Below, piece after piece: positions 10,993-22,314 of a DNA stretch of 64,000 nucleotides (its first letter is position 1; every line of letters begins with the position of its first letter). The stretch lies in the NCBI GenBank assembly GCA_907163375.1, contig CAJQUW010005348.1, positions 372,001 to 436,000 of the forward strand, read 5' to 3'. This stretch comes from Prostheceraeus crozeri (lineage: Eukaryota; Platyhelminthes; Polycladida; Euryleptidae). Below the pieces are notes generated by a model. It was given only the letters and a program-made list of their open reading frames with translations. It ran no database searches and had not been told where the DNA came from. A program made the position numbers and the translations under genes.

Positions 10993-13033
10993 TACAATGT
11001 CATTCATTTGGATCAGAACAGAGCAACCATAATTTAACATTGTGCTCACTATTGTGAGAAGATGAGAAATTATGGTAAATTGAATTATTGAAAATATTAT
11101 CTTTATATCAAAATTACTCGAAATTAATTCACATCAGGTCAAACACGATCGTTGTAAATGATTAACGGACAATCGCCTCGAATGGGTCAAAGTCCGAAGT
11201 TTTCCTACACGTCTTCATTCTACGATTCGTATAGACACCTTTTCTTTGGAATATGCATGAAGTGGTTCTATGAAGCACATCGTTGACTGAATATCAGACG
11301 CGCAAAATGATTTATATGGTTAACAAATCAGACTTCAGCGCCACACACAGACAGCAGTCATAGTACATTTCCTCGTAAAATAAATCACCCTTAATCGTCT
11401 CTTACGACCCAATTAAGTGTACTCTAAAATAATGATGTACGTGATAGAAAATAGATATGGTAGACTTGCATGATTCACACTCGAAATATATATTGTCAGA
11501 TGGTCAGCTCCAAGCGATTACAGTTGGATGAACCAAATTGAATTGCTCATGATATTTCAAAATCCTTTGCTGTTAAGTGGAGCTCACCAATCGATTAATT
11601 TCAATTGCAACCGAAAGCAATCGATTAATTACCATTGCTTAATAAAAATAATCAACGATTACAGCTATTTATGGCAGCATTGAGTTAAACGCAATTATTT
11701 TTTGCTTCTTCAATTGTTGTTAAACAGTTACTGTCTTCATAGAGCTATGTGTTTTTTTGTTTGTACTGCTTGTCATGTTTTGCATGATGATGAGCAAGTT
11801 GTAGGGATATTACACATCGAACACTTGTTAACTGTATCCATAATTGAACTTAGATGCTGATGAACACAAATTAGAGGATTAATTGACAGGTTCGCTTAAA
11901 TGGGTAACCTGTGATTCAAAAAAGGAAAAACGAAATACCTTCTCGACATGAATTGTAATCTAAAATTAACTATTTAGTCTTTAACTATCTCAAATCTTTA
12001 ATCTAAACTTAAAGCTTTCTTAAAAAATTTTAACTCTTAACTTGAAAATTTATGAACAATAATGAACAATATTATCTGCGGGATCATTCCATTCATTCAG
12101 ATTGTTCAGCGAACCTGGCTCACTGGCGTGAGAAATTGGCTCATGAAAGCTGGAGTAACTGTGTTGCCATAATTTTTGTGCAGCTCTGATTTTAATCACT
12201 CATATTTCCAATAATATACTACCTACATGTAGTTTCTACCACACTTAACTTAATGCTTATTTATTTGTGTCATAAACTTATACTGACTTGCTGACAATAC
12301 AGATCACTGCCAACTATTTATGAAAAGAGATCATTTTCAAATTAATTCAAGGATCATGAGGTTGTATGTAACGTATCAATATAGATTTGATCCACAGCTT
12401 AAAAACGAAACGTTTGAACGTTGAAGTTTAGGATTGTGTTAAGTTTTGTGGAGCGATTTTTGAAACGCTCTCTATGCATACTGTATACAGACACGTAAAG
12501 TGGACAGGGCAGACATTATGCCGGACTTGAATTGCTCTAGCCGATAAATAGTGGCTAGATCACGGGGAGATATTTTTATGCAAAATGCGCAATACTGAGA
12601 CTAATATGACATGCAAACACTTTAAAGTTTGGTTCTCCACGAATCACACAAATATAAAATGGCGCTTCTGTCGTGATCTAAAATATTACAATACAGCGTT
12701 TCAACTCACTTCGAAAAAGTTCATTATTTTTCTCCTATTAGCATACATAACGGATAAACCAAGAATTGACAATGATATAATTATGATATATATATAATTA
12801 TCGACAGTGTCAATTAGCTGCGTTCTAAGTGCTCCATCTACATTTTTTACTATTTGAAATTGGTCGAAGCCAATTTTAGTTTCAAGTTCACGAAACAAAT
12901 CGCTTGGCAATCTACAACCAAAAATATATATCGGACCATTCTAATCTTGTGGCAAACATCAAATTCAAATTTATGAAATTTCCCAATTTAATTGCAAGCT
13001 TTGAAAAGACCAAACAAAAAAGACAGAACCAAG
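10993..13033. other. Non-coding stretch, nothing recognised
   Basis: AT-rich sequence between the two hAT-type elements. It has short open frames only, with no domain, exon or repeat structure that I can support. If the channel gene's first exon lies upstream, this is probably intron. Confidence 0.45.
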
Positions 13034-13041
13034 CTTTAAAG

Positions 13042-13821
13042 CAGGGATGCGGAGTCCTATCATTTTGATAGGACTCCGACTCCGGGGGTTGATAGGACTC
13101 CGGCTTTTGATAGGACTCCGACTCCGAGTGGCAAGTACATAAAGCCTAGTTTTTAAAAAAATCTGGTGACCTGCATCATAGATCATTACAGGCTTACCTG
13201 AACAGATTTTTTAGTGATCATTGTCATGTATCAATTACCAATAATTTTCGATGAAAGTTGATCAAATGTCGCTTTAAGTTGGATGCATGCGACTCGGCTC
13301 CTCCCATCGTGCTGATGAGTGCTTCACACGGTTTTTCTCCAGTCTCTACCAGGCAGGAACAGTCCCACATCCTTCTCCAAAAATGATGAGTACCTGAATT
13401 GAGCTTTAGAGGAGCCATCACACACGATAAACGTGAGGGTAGGAGGTAATGTTTTCAAACAAACAAGTATTTCATTTTTGTCTCTGATGTGACCTTTGGT
13501 GTGTAAGTGTGATCCAGGCTAGGAAGGCTTGTCTTCACTACTAAATCAGCGAGTGAGATGACAATCCTTTTTCACTATCACTGTTCATTCCCTCAACTAT
13601 TACAAGCTTTGCATGCAGCAGTGTCTCTGTACTTTTGTTTGACGGAGAAAGTTGACATCAAGACAGTGACAGCAATGTACAAGGATCAATAATTTGTTTG
13701 TGTTATATTTTGGGTCTAGTTATAGGCCGGAGTCCTATCACTTGATAGGACTCCGACTCCAGCAAAAATGATAGGACTCTGGGACTCCGACCCTGACTAC
13801 AACTCCGAGTCCGCATCCCTG
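13042..13821. mobile_element. hAT-type deletion derivative, 780 bp, perfect 8-bp TSD
   Basis: Perfect 8-bp target duplication CTTTAAAG at 13034-13041 and 13822-13829. Ends are cagggatgcggagtcc and its reverse complement. Subterminal regions contain repeated ataggactccgactcc-type motifs in both orientations, probable transposase-binding arrays. The interior keeps a decayed BED zinc finger on the minus strand (13224-13421), so it derives from an autonomous hAT by loss of the catalytic part. A second copy of the family in opposite orientation is at 39817-40540. Confidence 0.92.
13224..13421 (-). pseudogene. BED-type zinc-finger relic of a hAT transposase
   Basis: Open frame of 65 codons reading FWRRMWDCSCLVETGEKPC, then a spacer, then SNLKRHLINFH. 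The spacing C-x-C ... NLKRHL-x4-H is that of the BED DNA-binding finger at the N terminus of hAT transposases (W-x-F-F then CxxC and HxxxH), although the first Cys pair looks altered (CSC). No dimerisation or RNase-H core follows within the 780-bp element, so this is a remnant, not a working gene. Confidence 0.6.
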
Positions 13822-14042
13822 CTTTAAAGTGTTTGCATGTCATATTAATTGCAAGTCGAAAAATCAACCATCAAGTATGAATTTACAGTGCATCCTATAT
13901 ATCTCAATAGTGTCTACAACGGAAAGAGGTCGCACCAGGGCCTCAAAATTCTCGAGATTTGCAATTTTGATGAATATATTATATTCATGCTGCATGCTGT
14001 ATAAATTTTATACTTTTATATCATGACTCCTTTGTGTTTCAG

Positions 14043-14986
14043 GTTTCGGAATGACAACACCAAAGACAGTGCCAGGGAAAGTGATTCTCATTGCGTATGG
14101 ATTTCTTGGTTGCGCTGGTGGAATTTTATTTTTCAATCTCTTCCTCGAACGAATTATCACATTTTGGGCCTTTATCCTTAGAAGCATACACAGTGCTCGA
14201 TTACGGAAAAAGTTGGCTGCCAATTCCTCAGGCAGCAATGGTGTTACAACCGATGAAAGCTCGGGGGTACGAGAACGACGGGACTCGTGTGCTTCAGAGG
14301 AAGACTCACTAGATCAATGGAAACCTTCAGTTTATAAAGTCCAGTTCCTTCTTTTGATCACTGCCATTTTTATCGCGAGTTGTGCATCAGCCCTTTATCA
14401 TCCGATTGAACGGTGGAGTTATTTTGATGCAATTTATTTTTGTTTCGTCACCTTTGCTACCATTGGTTTTGGGGACTATGTTGTCAGCCAGCAAGAGGAA
14501 TATCCATTACTTCATTGGTATCGGTTCGCCAACTTTTGGTTTATTTTGCTCGGTTGTTGCTGTATTTATTCATTCTTCAACGTTACTTCCTTGGTGATCC
14601 GCTCCTTTCTCGATGTTGTTATACGAAGACTAAACATTGACTGCTCATGTTGTCGGCGGGGACGTGCCAACAGTAGGCCGTATTTAGGACGTTCTCGACG
14701 AAACGCCATTACAGCCGATCACTTTGCTGATATGGCAAAAAATGCTGTCAAGAGGCATTCGTATGACTCAAATTATGACTCAAATGGTGACAGTCGTTAC
14801 TCCGATGAAATGATTTCCATGCAAGACTTCTTGCAAACTAACAAAGTTGCACTTGCAATGATTCAGAAGCAATTGTATGAAACTGCTCAACGCAGCCGTG
14901 GCCTTAATACGTCTGATGCTCTACAAGGAGGCGTTGGACCTTTGGCTATCGTTGATCACAAATTCGGACAAGAGGAATTATGTTGA
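14043..14986 (+). CDS. Two-pore-domain K+ channel, THIK type (KCNK12/13-like), terminal coding exon
   Basis: Encodes the C-terminal ~314 residues of a K2P channel, a dimeric plasma-membrane potassium leak channel. The exon begins after a pyrimidine-rich acceptor (tttgtgtttcag, 14031-14042), first completing a split Gly codon, then F-G-M-T-T-P, the end of pore filter 1. Counting from Met 14051: M2 ~11-34 (IAYGFLGCAG...LFFNLFLERI, a THIK hallmark), a hydrophilic linker 45-92, M3 ~95-116, pore 2 with TIGFGD at 137-142, M4 ~158-183, then a cytosolic tail with SMQDFLQTNKVALAMIQKQL (256-275) and GGVGPLAIV (293-301), both resembling vertebrate THIK tails. The frame is intact to TGA 14984-14986. The first coding exon (M1 and P1) was not found upstream and may lie outside the window. 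THIK assignment is from memory of the family; confidence in K2P is very high. Confidence 0.95.
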
Positions 14987-17004
14987 TGAGATCAGAAAAT
15001 ATGTAGCTACCTGATGTTCAAATCTGCCCATATTTTGTAATATCTTGTCTGAGAATCTACTAGGTACATTTAAGGAATTTAAAATAATAGTATTAATTGA
15101 TATTACTTAGGACGATATTTGATGAAACTGGTCATCTATTTGACACATGACTGAGAATATTTAAAGATTTTATGAAAGTTCTACATTTTGTAACTATGAA
15201 TATTATCTATCTTATATATTCATTGAGTAAATGAGACAAGTTGGTAGTTAAAGCAAATTTTTGAAGACTGAAATTCACACAGCCGGTAACGGGAGCACAC
15301 AAAACTTAAGTATATACATTGTATCAATAGCCTACATAAAAGAGACATGAGAACTTAATGGCATTTAATATCAAGACTTCAAAGATTTGTTCAAAAAAAC
15401 TCTCTCGAAACATTCAGGACAGTGAAACTTGCCACAAAGCTGCATCCTCAACTCTATTTGCCTCATGGCTTTTCTTGATGGTGAAATACGAAGTATTATG
15501 ATTGCTTTTGCAGCTTCCCACAATATTATTAAATGTAATAATCATGAAGTTCATTTATATAGCATCAGTGGGTAGGAGTATGATGTGCATGATATTCCAT
15601 GATATTCCATTGTTATCTTCATTACAAATGACATTTTAAATTAAAATCTCCCTAAACTGTTGACAGAATTTAAAAATCGCTGGACACCATGTAGGCATAC
15701 ATGACTCACGTACTCACGTACACAGTACATGCTCTTTTTTAATGTCGGTGGACATTTTGAGTCACAGACAGATGCATATAGGCCCTACATAACTAATACA
15801 CAGATGTTCAAAATCATGATTCCTTTTAGTCAAATTAGTCAGAATTCTTATGCCCAAATATATTTTAAGAGAGTATCTGAGATAGACAGGAGTTAATGGT
15901 TCTTTTCAGAAGTTTGGATGTCACAAATACTAATCTTATTGAAAACGATGCTTTTGTACTCTGAATCCCTGTATACTTGTCTCATTTACTACATAGTCAA
16001 CGATTTCATTTCATCTCAATTTACATGAAAGCATTTGCCATTTGATGATGTATTTTATGACTGCTAGAGCATGTCATTTAAGGCAATTGATTAATTCCAA
16101 GGCGATCTAGCAAATTAGCTAATGTATTTTTCAGGACTTCCTAGTTGATGAGCATCAATCCTGTAAAGTCGAATAATGCAGATTTATTATATAGGTTTTA
16201 CAAGGAACATTATCAGTTAATACATTGCATATCGACAATTTCAGTATTCAGAAAATAACTTGACCCTATTATTGATATTTCTGAAGTATCAATGGAAATG
16301 TATTTGAATCAGCCCTTCTGAATCTGTTCGCCATATTGTTTGTAATCCGAGTCTACTAACTGCTAGGGTTTGATATTTTTTACTTTCAGAAATATCCTGA
16401 TATTCTATTCTTTTACATTTGGGTGAAAATTGTGCAAGCAACTGCTAGAGTATAGAAAACGAATTCATATTTTTCATGGTTTGGAAATAATTACAGCAAT
16501 AATAAATGTGTCTTTTTGATCGGTTTCTAATATTGGACAATACCGTAAATTTTCTACACTCACGATTTTATCTGAGCATTTAGTAGAAATAACGCTGGAA
16601 TTAGAACTCATATATTGTATGGTGTAGGAATGGAAATGTAGATTCATTTAATGGGAATTTCATAGAAGGTCTCGAGAGAAAGACGTTTCTCGCGACGTCC
16701 ATTGGCAATGCGGACTTCCATATGTGGGATTTCTATGGGACAAATGCACAACTAAAATTGCATTAAAAGGCTTGTTATTTATAGAACTATGAGTAATGGG
16801 ATCTGGAACTACGTCATGCAACAACAAAGACTATGTAATATTCCATTGTCTTTGTGCAACACTGTTGATGAAACATCTTTCAGTATATTATAAGTCTACA
16901 TGAATTTATTGACTTGAAGGTCTCTTGGATCAAATGGGGAAATTATACTGCTTTTGGATTTCAATAATAGACTAGGAAATTTAGGAACTGAATATGAGTA
17001 CCCG
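14987..17004 (+). other. Probable 3' UTR and downstream intergenic sequence of the K2P gene
   Basis: AT-rich, no coding signal. The first clear AATAAA I found downstream of the stop is at 16501-16506 on the plus strand. It could be the polyadenylation signal, giving a ~1.5-kb 3' UTR, but this is a guess without transcript data. Confidence 0.35.
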
Positions 17005-17567
17005 GGCAAAATTCGTGGTACCTTGAAAATTGGCATGCATGTAGTTTAGATTCGGCTTATTAACATAACGAAAGTCACCGTAAATCCGTCATGTGCTCTC
17101 TGAGTAGCAGTCTCCCAAAGATGGCATATTGCATGACGCTTTCCGAGGTCTATTTTGATGATATCTGATTCCCTATTGGTGCGTACGTAAATCAGCTTAC
17201 GCTCTCAACCAATGAGCGTGCTGCTGGCAGTGAATAGAAACCTGACTTGCAAAATATTCATGATCGAACGTTTTTTGGAGTGTTTATCATAGGCTTCTAT
17301 CTAACATCTAATGGATTGGTTAGCTATCATCAAGATTAGTCGCGGAAAATGAAGTAATTGTGACAGTGCATTAACTAACCATCCATCTGTCATTTATAAA
17401 GAAAGTTATTGGACAACAACGCTTTTCAGAACTATGTTGCATCAAGGTCGTTTCACAACTTCTAGCTGAGCACAGAATAACAAGAAATGTGATGATATAT
17501 ACACGTAGTGACAATCAATTTTCAACAACATTCCCATCGAATGCTCTGTCTGTCTAAGGGACTTAAT
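17005..17567 (+). repeat. Left arm of a 565-bp inverted repeat
   Basis: From caaaattcgtggtacctt to gtctaagggacttaat, this segment is the near-perfect reverse complement of 20007-20571. Few substitutions separate the arms, so they are recent or homogenised. Non-coding, with no recognised gene. The arms could be ends of one large foldback element or two opposed insertions of one repeat family. Confidence 0.88.
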
Positions 17568-18689
17568 GACCTGAAATCATATTTCTATCATGAGTTAGCT
17601 TCTAGTCTTCGTCCCAAGGACCCGGTGTATCCTCAATGCGTAGGCAGATTTACAATTGTAGCTCGAAAATCAACGAAAAAATGTGTGTGCTTTAACATTT
17701 TAAATATCTAAAATCATTGGAATAAAATGGCTATTTTCTAAATTGGGCCTACTGGATGATAAAGTGAAAGTCAATCGAGTAACTTTGAACATTTGAATAA
17801 CCTTGAATTATTTAGATGAAATGTCTTTATCTTCATTAGCAGAACGATGTGCAACGATCATACATCCTAGCTGAACCAAAAAATCATTTTTAGAAATACT
17901 TACTAGAAAATTTTTTGAATGACGTGTAATATTCGTCTCAACAATTTATTAAACGATACACTTTCTCTTTCTAAGCTTTGAGGATAAATGCTATGATCCA
18001 ATACCAACTAATAAAGAAACCGAAGAGGATTGAAGCATACGTGCATAAAAGTAGGTGATAGTAAAATAATTTTTTAGCTGTACCGGCCTGATCGGCAGAA
18101 TATTATCCTATTATTAAAATTAAATGCATTTTAATTCCACAACTCAAGTCTACTCAAGTGCACGTCGATTGATTTTGAAATCATCATTCCGTAATTTAGA
18201 AGAAGATTGTTTGATTCAAATGATTTCAAAATCGATCCTTGAAAAAAGAAATGTTTTTCACGAATGTTTAATAACATCAGGTTAACAGGCTTATCAATCG
18301 GAGAGAGTAACGAGAGTTAAGATATTCACCACAAATGCTGAAGACTATTTTAAGAACCGTAAAACTCAACCGATCGCCACAAAATTTTATGCGTGAGTTA
18401 ATGAACAAGAGACATTTAGGCCTACTCGCGTAAAGGCTAGGTTAGTTCGTTTTCAGGGGCTACGATTAGTAGCTAAGGATGTATCGCGACCATTGTATTT
18501 GATGAATATCTCGGAACATCAGCCAAAATTGTAGCGGTTGATAATTGCCTATAGAGTCATACAAACTGTAGCTGATGCTGATCGTGATATTGTTTATTTT
18601 GTCTCAGAAAGATGAGTGAATCACTCAACAGCTACAAACAAAGACAATGGAACATTACATCGTCTTTTGCTACGAATGCAGCAAGATAT

Positions 18690-18741
<52 letters not shown>

Positions 18742-19858
18742 GCTAAATTGATAGTTGGCTACAATAGCTCAGTACCGCAGTACCGTGTGCTATGTAGGCC
18801 ATGTCAGCCGTCAAAACTTTTGCCTTTAGATAGACCTACTCGATCAATCTGGTCTTACATTTTGCGTTTCCGAGAAATTGACTTTGTGGTGAAATAACAT
18901 ACAAGTCCTCACGAAATATTATATCAGGAGCAATTCCACACGTGGTTCGTCGACAATTTTTGTGGCTGATGTCTTGGGATATTCATCAAATACGATGACA
19001 GCGCTACATCTGTAACTATTATCAACAAACGTAGCCTATATGAGTATATATCTCCATGATGACCTGACAATTGACTGGTTTGCCAAACGTGTATCTGATA
19101 ACGTCCATCAATAAGGAAATTAGTATTCTTAGGAAGTTCCTCTCTATACCTTTGTAATTGGAAAATATCTATCTGAAAACGATGACTTTTTTGAGTTTTA
19201 CTGCCCTTTCTTAAAGAAACATCGTCAAAAAGAGACGAAGACTAGAAGCTAACCACTAGCGTCGCCACGGGGGCAAGGGGGGGGAAGTTGCCCCCCCCCC
19301 CAACCTAGATGATGTCATCATTTCCCTTTTTGTTATTCGTGGCTTCGCGGCGACAGCTATGTAGTCATTGCGTGAGCCTGTTTGTCGAGGTCGAGGTCGA
19401 TCACTTCAAGCTACCTCTACCACATACACATGTTGTCTTGCATGCGTCAACTTGAATGCAGCATACACTTTGCATACACATTGACGCGCGTAGAGCTTAA
19501 GTGGTAGAAGAATGAAAGACTATTGAAAGAAGTATCTGTAAGCGTGTGTGGACCACAGATAATATGATGCAGCGTTTCTTATTTACGGCGACAACGACCT
19601 TACTGTGAGCTGCTCTTGTCAGGTTTTTGTCTTGATCGATGGTTGTGAGAATCTTATTGGATAGAATGTATTTGAATTTTTCGTCAGTAAAGATTTCATC
19701 ACAATTCATCGAGTGTTCTACATTGATCATACGTGTAAATTGTTGATTTCCAAAGAAAAAGTTTTATCTAGTTCAACTTAAAACGTTTTCTGGATTGTCA
19801 ATATGTGTAACTAATACAGTACAAACTTTATAAGGTTATATATAAGGTACATAGTAGG

Positions 19859-19934
<76 letters not shown>

Positions 19935-20006
19935 TGAATAATTTGATATAACTCTTTTCTGCGAATAAAAATGACTTTATGTTTTCATTACTACACTTAG
20001 CTACTT
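17568..20006. other. Spacer between the inverted arms; holds (TA)n arrays and a C/G-run element end
   Basis: No gene recognised. Contains (TA)n at about 18692-18735 and a longer one at about 19860-19930. Around 19260-19310 there is cgccacgggggcaaggggggggaag followed by a run of C; this resembles a degenerate end of a common DNA-transposon class but is not assignable. Confidence 0.55.
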
Positions 20007-20571
20007 ATTAAGTCCCTTAGACAGACAGAGCATTCGATGGGAATGTTGTTGAAAATTGATTGTCACTACGTGTATATATCATCACATTTCTTGTTATTCT
20101 GTGCTCAGCTAGAAGTTGTGAAACGACCTTGATGCAACATAGTTCTGAAAAGCGTTGTTGTCCAATAACTTTCTTTATAAATGACAGATGGATGGTTAGT
20201 TAATGCACTGTCACAATTACTTCATTTTCCGCGACTAATCTTGATGATAGCTAACCAATCCATTAGATGTTAGATAGAAGCCTATGATAAACACTCCAAA
20301 AAACGTTCGATCATGAATATTTTGCAAGTCAGGTTTCTATTCACTGCCAGCAGCACGCTCATTGGTTGAGAGCGTCAGCTGATTTACGTACGCACCAATA
20401 GGGAATCAGATATCATCAAAATAGACCTCGGAAAACGTCATGCAATATGCCATCTTTGGGAGACTGCTACTCAGAGAGCACATGACGGATTTACGGTGAC
20501 TTTCGTTATGTTAATAAGCCGAATCTAAACTACATGCATGCCAATTTTCAAGGTACCGCGAATTTTGTTCG
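20007..20571 (-). repeat. Right arm of the 565-bp inverted repeat
   Basis: Reverse complement of 17005-17567, running from attaagtcccttagacagac to the caaaattcg-equivalent end near 20571. One visible difference is an indel beside the acgctctc motif. No coding. Confidence 0.88.
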
Positions 20572-21220
20572 CGTTAAAGCCAAGTTCTCCTGGACATAAT
20601 GACAGTCAGAGAATCATGTAAGAGCTTAGCTATTCATGGAAGAAATAGGAAGAGGTTATCGACAAAGTGAATTCATGACAGACAAGGAGACTTTCAATCA
20701 TGAAATTACGATATCTTGGACAAATACTATACATTCCCTTTTGAATTCCGTTTTTCTTATATTTGAAGTCACTATGTCATTAAAGAAATTCTGTGTCATT
20801 ATTGAAATCCCTATTTCATTAACTAAAACTTAGATGTCACTGTTGAAGTCCAAAGGTTGGCTCCGTTATAAGAGCTGTACACACTATCAAATGACAGTAC
20901 TTCAGACTCCAGCTAACATCATCTCGATCAACTATACTCATTGACATAATTAATGAAACAAACTATCATTGGCTTGAATTGAAGTTTGTTTCATTTTTTT
21001 CTCAGGTATGATGCAGTATCTCGCTTTCTATGTATTACCATTCAACACATTAGAGAATGGAGAAAGATCTATGGTGGTCAAATTTCAAATTTTGATATCG
21101 ATACAACTGTCACAATTGCTTTTACAAATTGAACATAAACGTGAACTGAAATCCAGCTTTTGTAAAATAAAATGGCACACGATCAATTTACCAGAGGTAT
21201 GGCTACTGGTGTTGCGGTAG
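20572..21220. other. Non-coding stretch upstream of a Tc1 relic
   Basis: AT-rich with no recognised gene. The left end of the following Tc1 element was not identifiable; an in-frame TAG at 21218-21220 limits its reading frame. Confidence 0.4.
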
Positions 21221-22231
21221 ATTCGTTGTGGTAGAAGTTGTGCGAGTGTTGCCGAAGAGCTGTAATTATCGAGAGTCGTTGTTTGGAGGTGGTGGTGTCG
21301 ATGGAAAGCAGACGGAGATGTTAAAAAGAATAAGGGATCTGGTCGACCAAGAAAGTCTGCAGGAAGGACAGACGCACGTCTAGTTTTAGCTGCAAAGAGG
21401 AATAGATTTGTGTCAGTCCCAAAGCTAGTCGTACACTGGAAGAGTGCCTCAAACATAGACTGTAGCGTTCGAACGGCTTACCGAAGATTGCGAGAAGCTG
21501 GAATTCAATCGCGACGACCAGCTGTCCTAATTCCATTGAGTTTTGAGCACCGCAGAAGACGAGTTGCCTGGTGTGATGCCCATCGCTCATGGAATGACCA
21601 TCACTGGCAGAAAGTCTTGTGGACCGATGAATCCAGACCGATCATTCTGTATTTCAATGACGGTCGTGTCAGAGTGCATCGTCTTCCAGGTGAACACTTT
21701 GCCCCATGCTGTATTAAAGAACGCGACAGATATGGTGGTGGAAGTGTTATGCTGTGGGGTGGCATTTGGCATGGCGGACGAATGACAGCAGTCATCATCA
21801 AAGGCACGTTGACTGGAGAGAGGTATCTCAATGAAATTGTGCTTCCGGTTGTTGCCCCAGCGGTCAGGGTGGAGGATCTCGTCTTCCAAGACGACAACGC
21901 AAGACCACATCGCTCCTCAGCTGTCATTGCCACTGTTAGGAGATTGAACATTCAAACCCTTGACTGGCCTGCACGCTCACCTGACTTGTCACCCATTGAA
22001 CAAGTCTGGGACGAGCTTGGGCGGCGAGTGAGAGACCGCTATTTACTTCCACCAGTGCCCCGGAAGATTCTCTCTGAAAGACTGACAGAGCAGTGAGTTC
22101 TCCTTGAAACATCCTTCATTCAGAAACTTTGTGAATCCATGCCATTTCGGATTACTGAATGTATTGGAGCTAGAGGGGGCACACGCGCTATTAAAGTTGA
22201 ATCTGCTACATGCGTTGTTTTTCTGTGCTAG
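21221..22231 (+). pseudogene. Tc1-like (DD34E) transposase with two nonsense changes
   Basis: One reading frame encodes a Tc1 transposase from its HTH to its C terminus. The frame runs RCGRSCASVAEEL, stop (TAA 21263-21265), LSRVVVWRWW, the GSGRPRK hinge, a second HTH (SVRTAYRRLREAGI) and the catalytic core: D in VLWTDESR, D in VFQDDNARPH and E in SPDLSPIEQVWDELG, with 34 residues between the last two. A second stop (TGA 22094-22096) replaces what is normally Trp, and the frame then continues in register to TAG 22229-22231 with the usual IGARGGTR ending. Otherwise uninterrupted, so it died recently. Terminal inverted repeats were not found. It differs from the Tc1 at 56204-57784. Confidence 0.88.
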
Positions 22232-22269
22232 CGACTTGGTGGAGATTGTGACTAAATTATCAAGGTATC

Positions 22270-22314
<45 letters not shown>

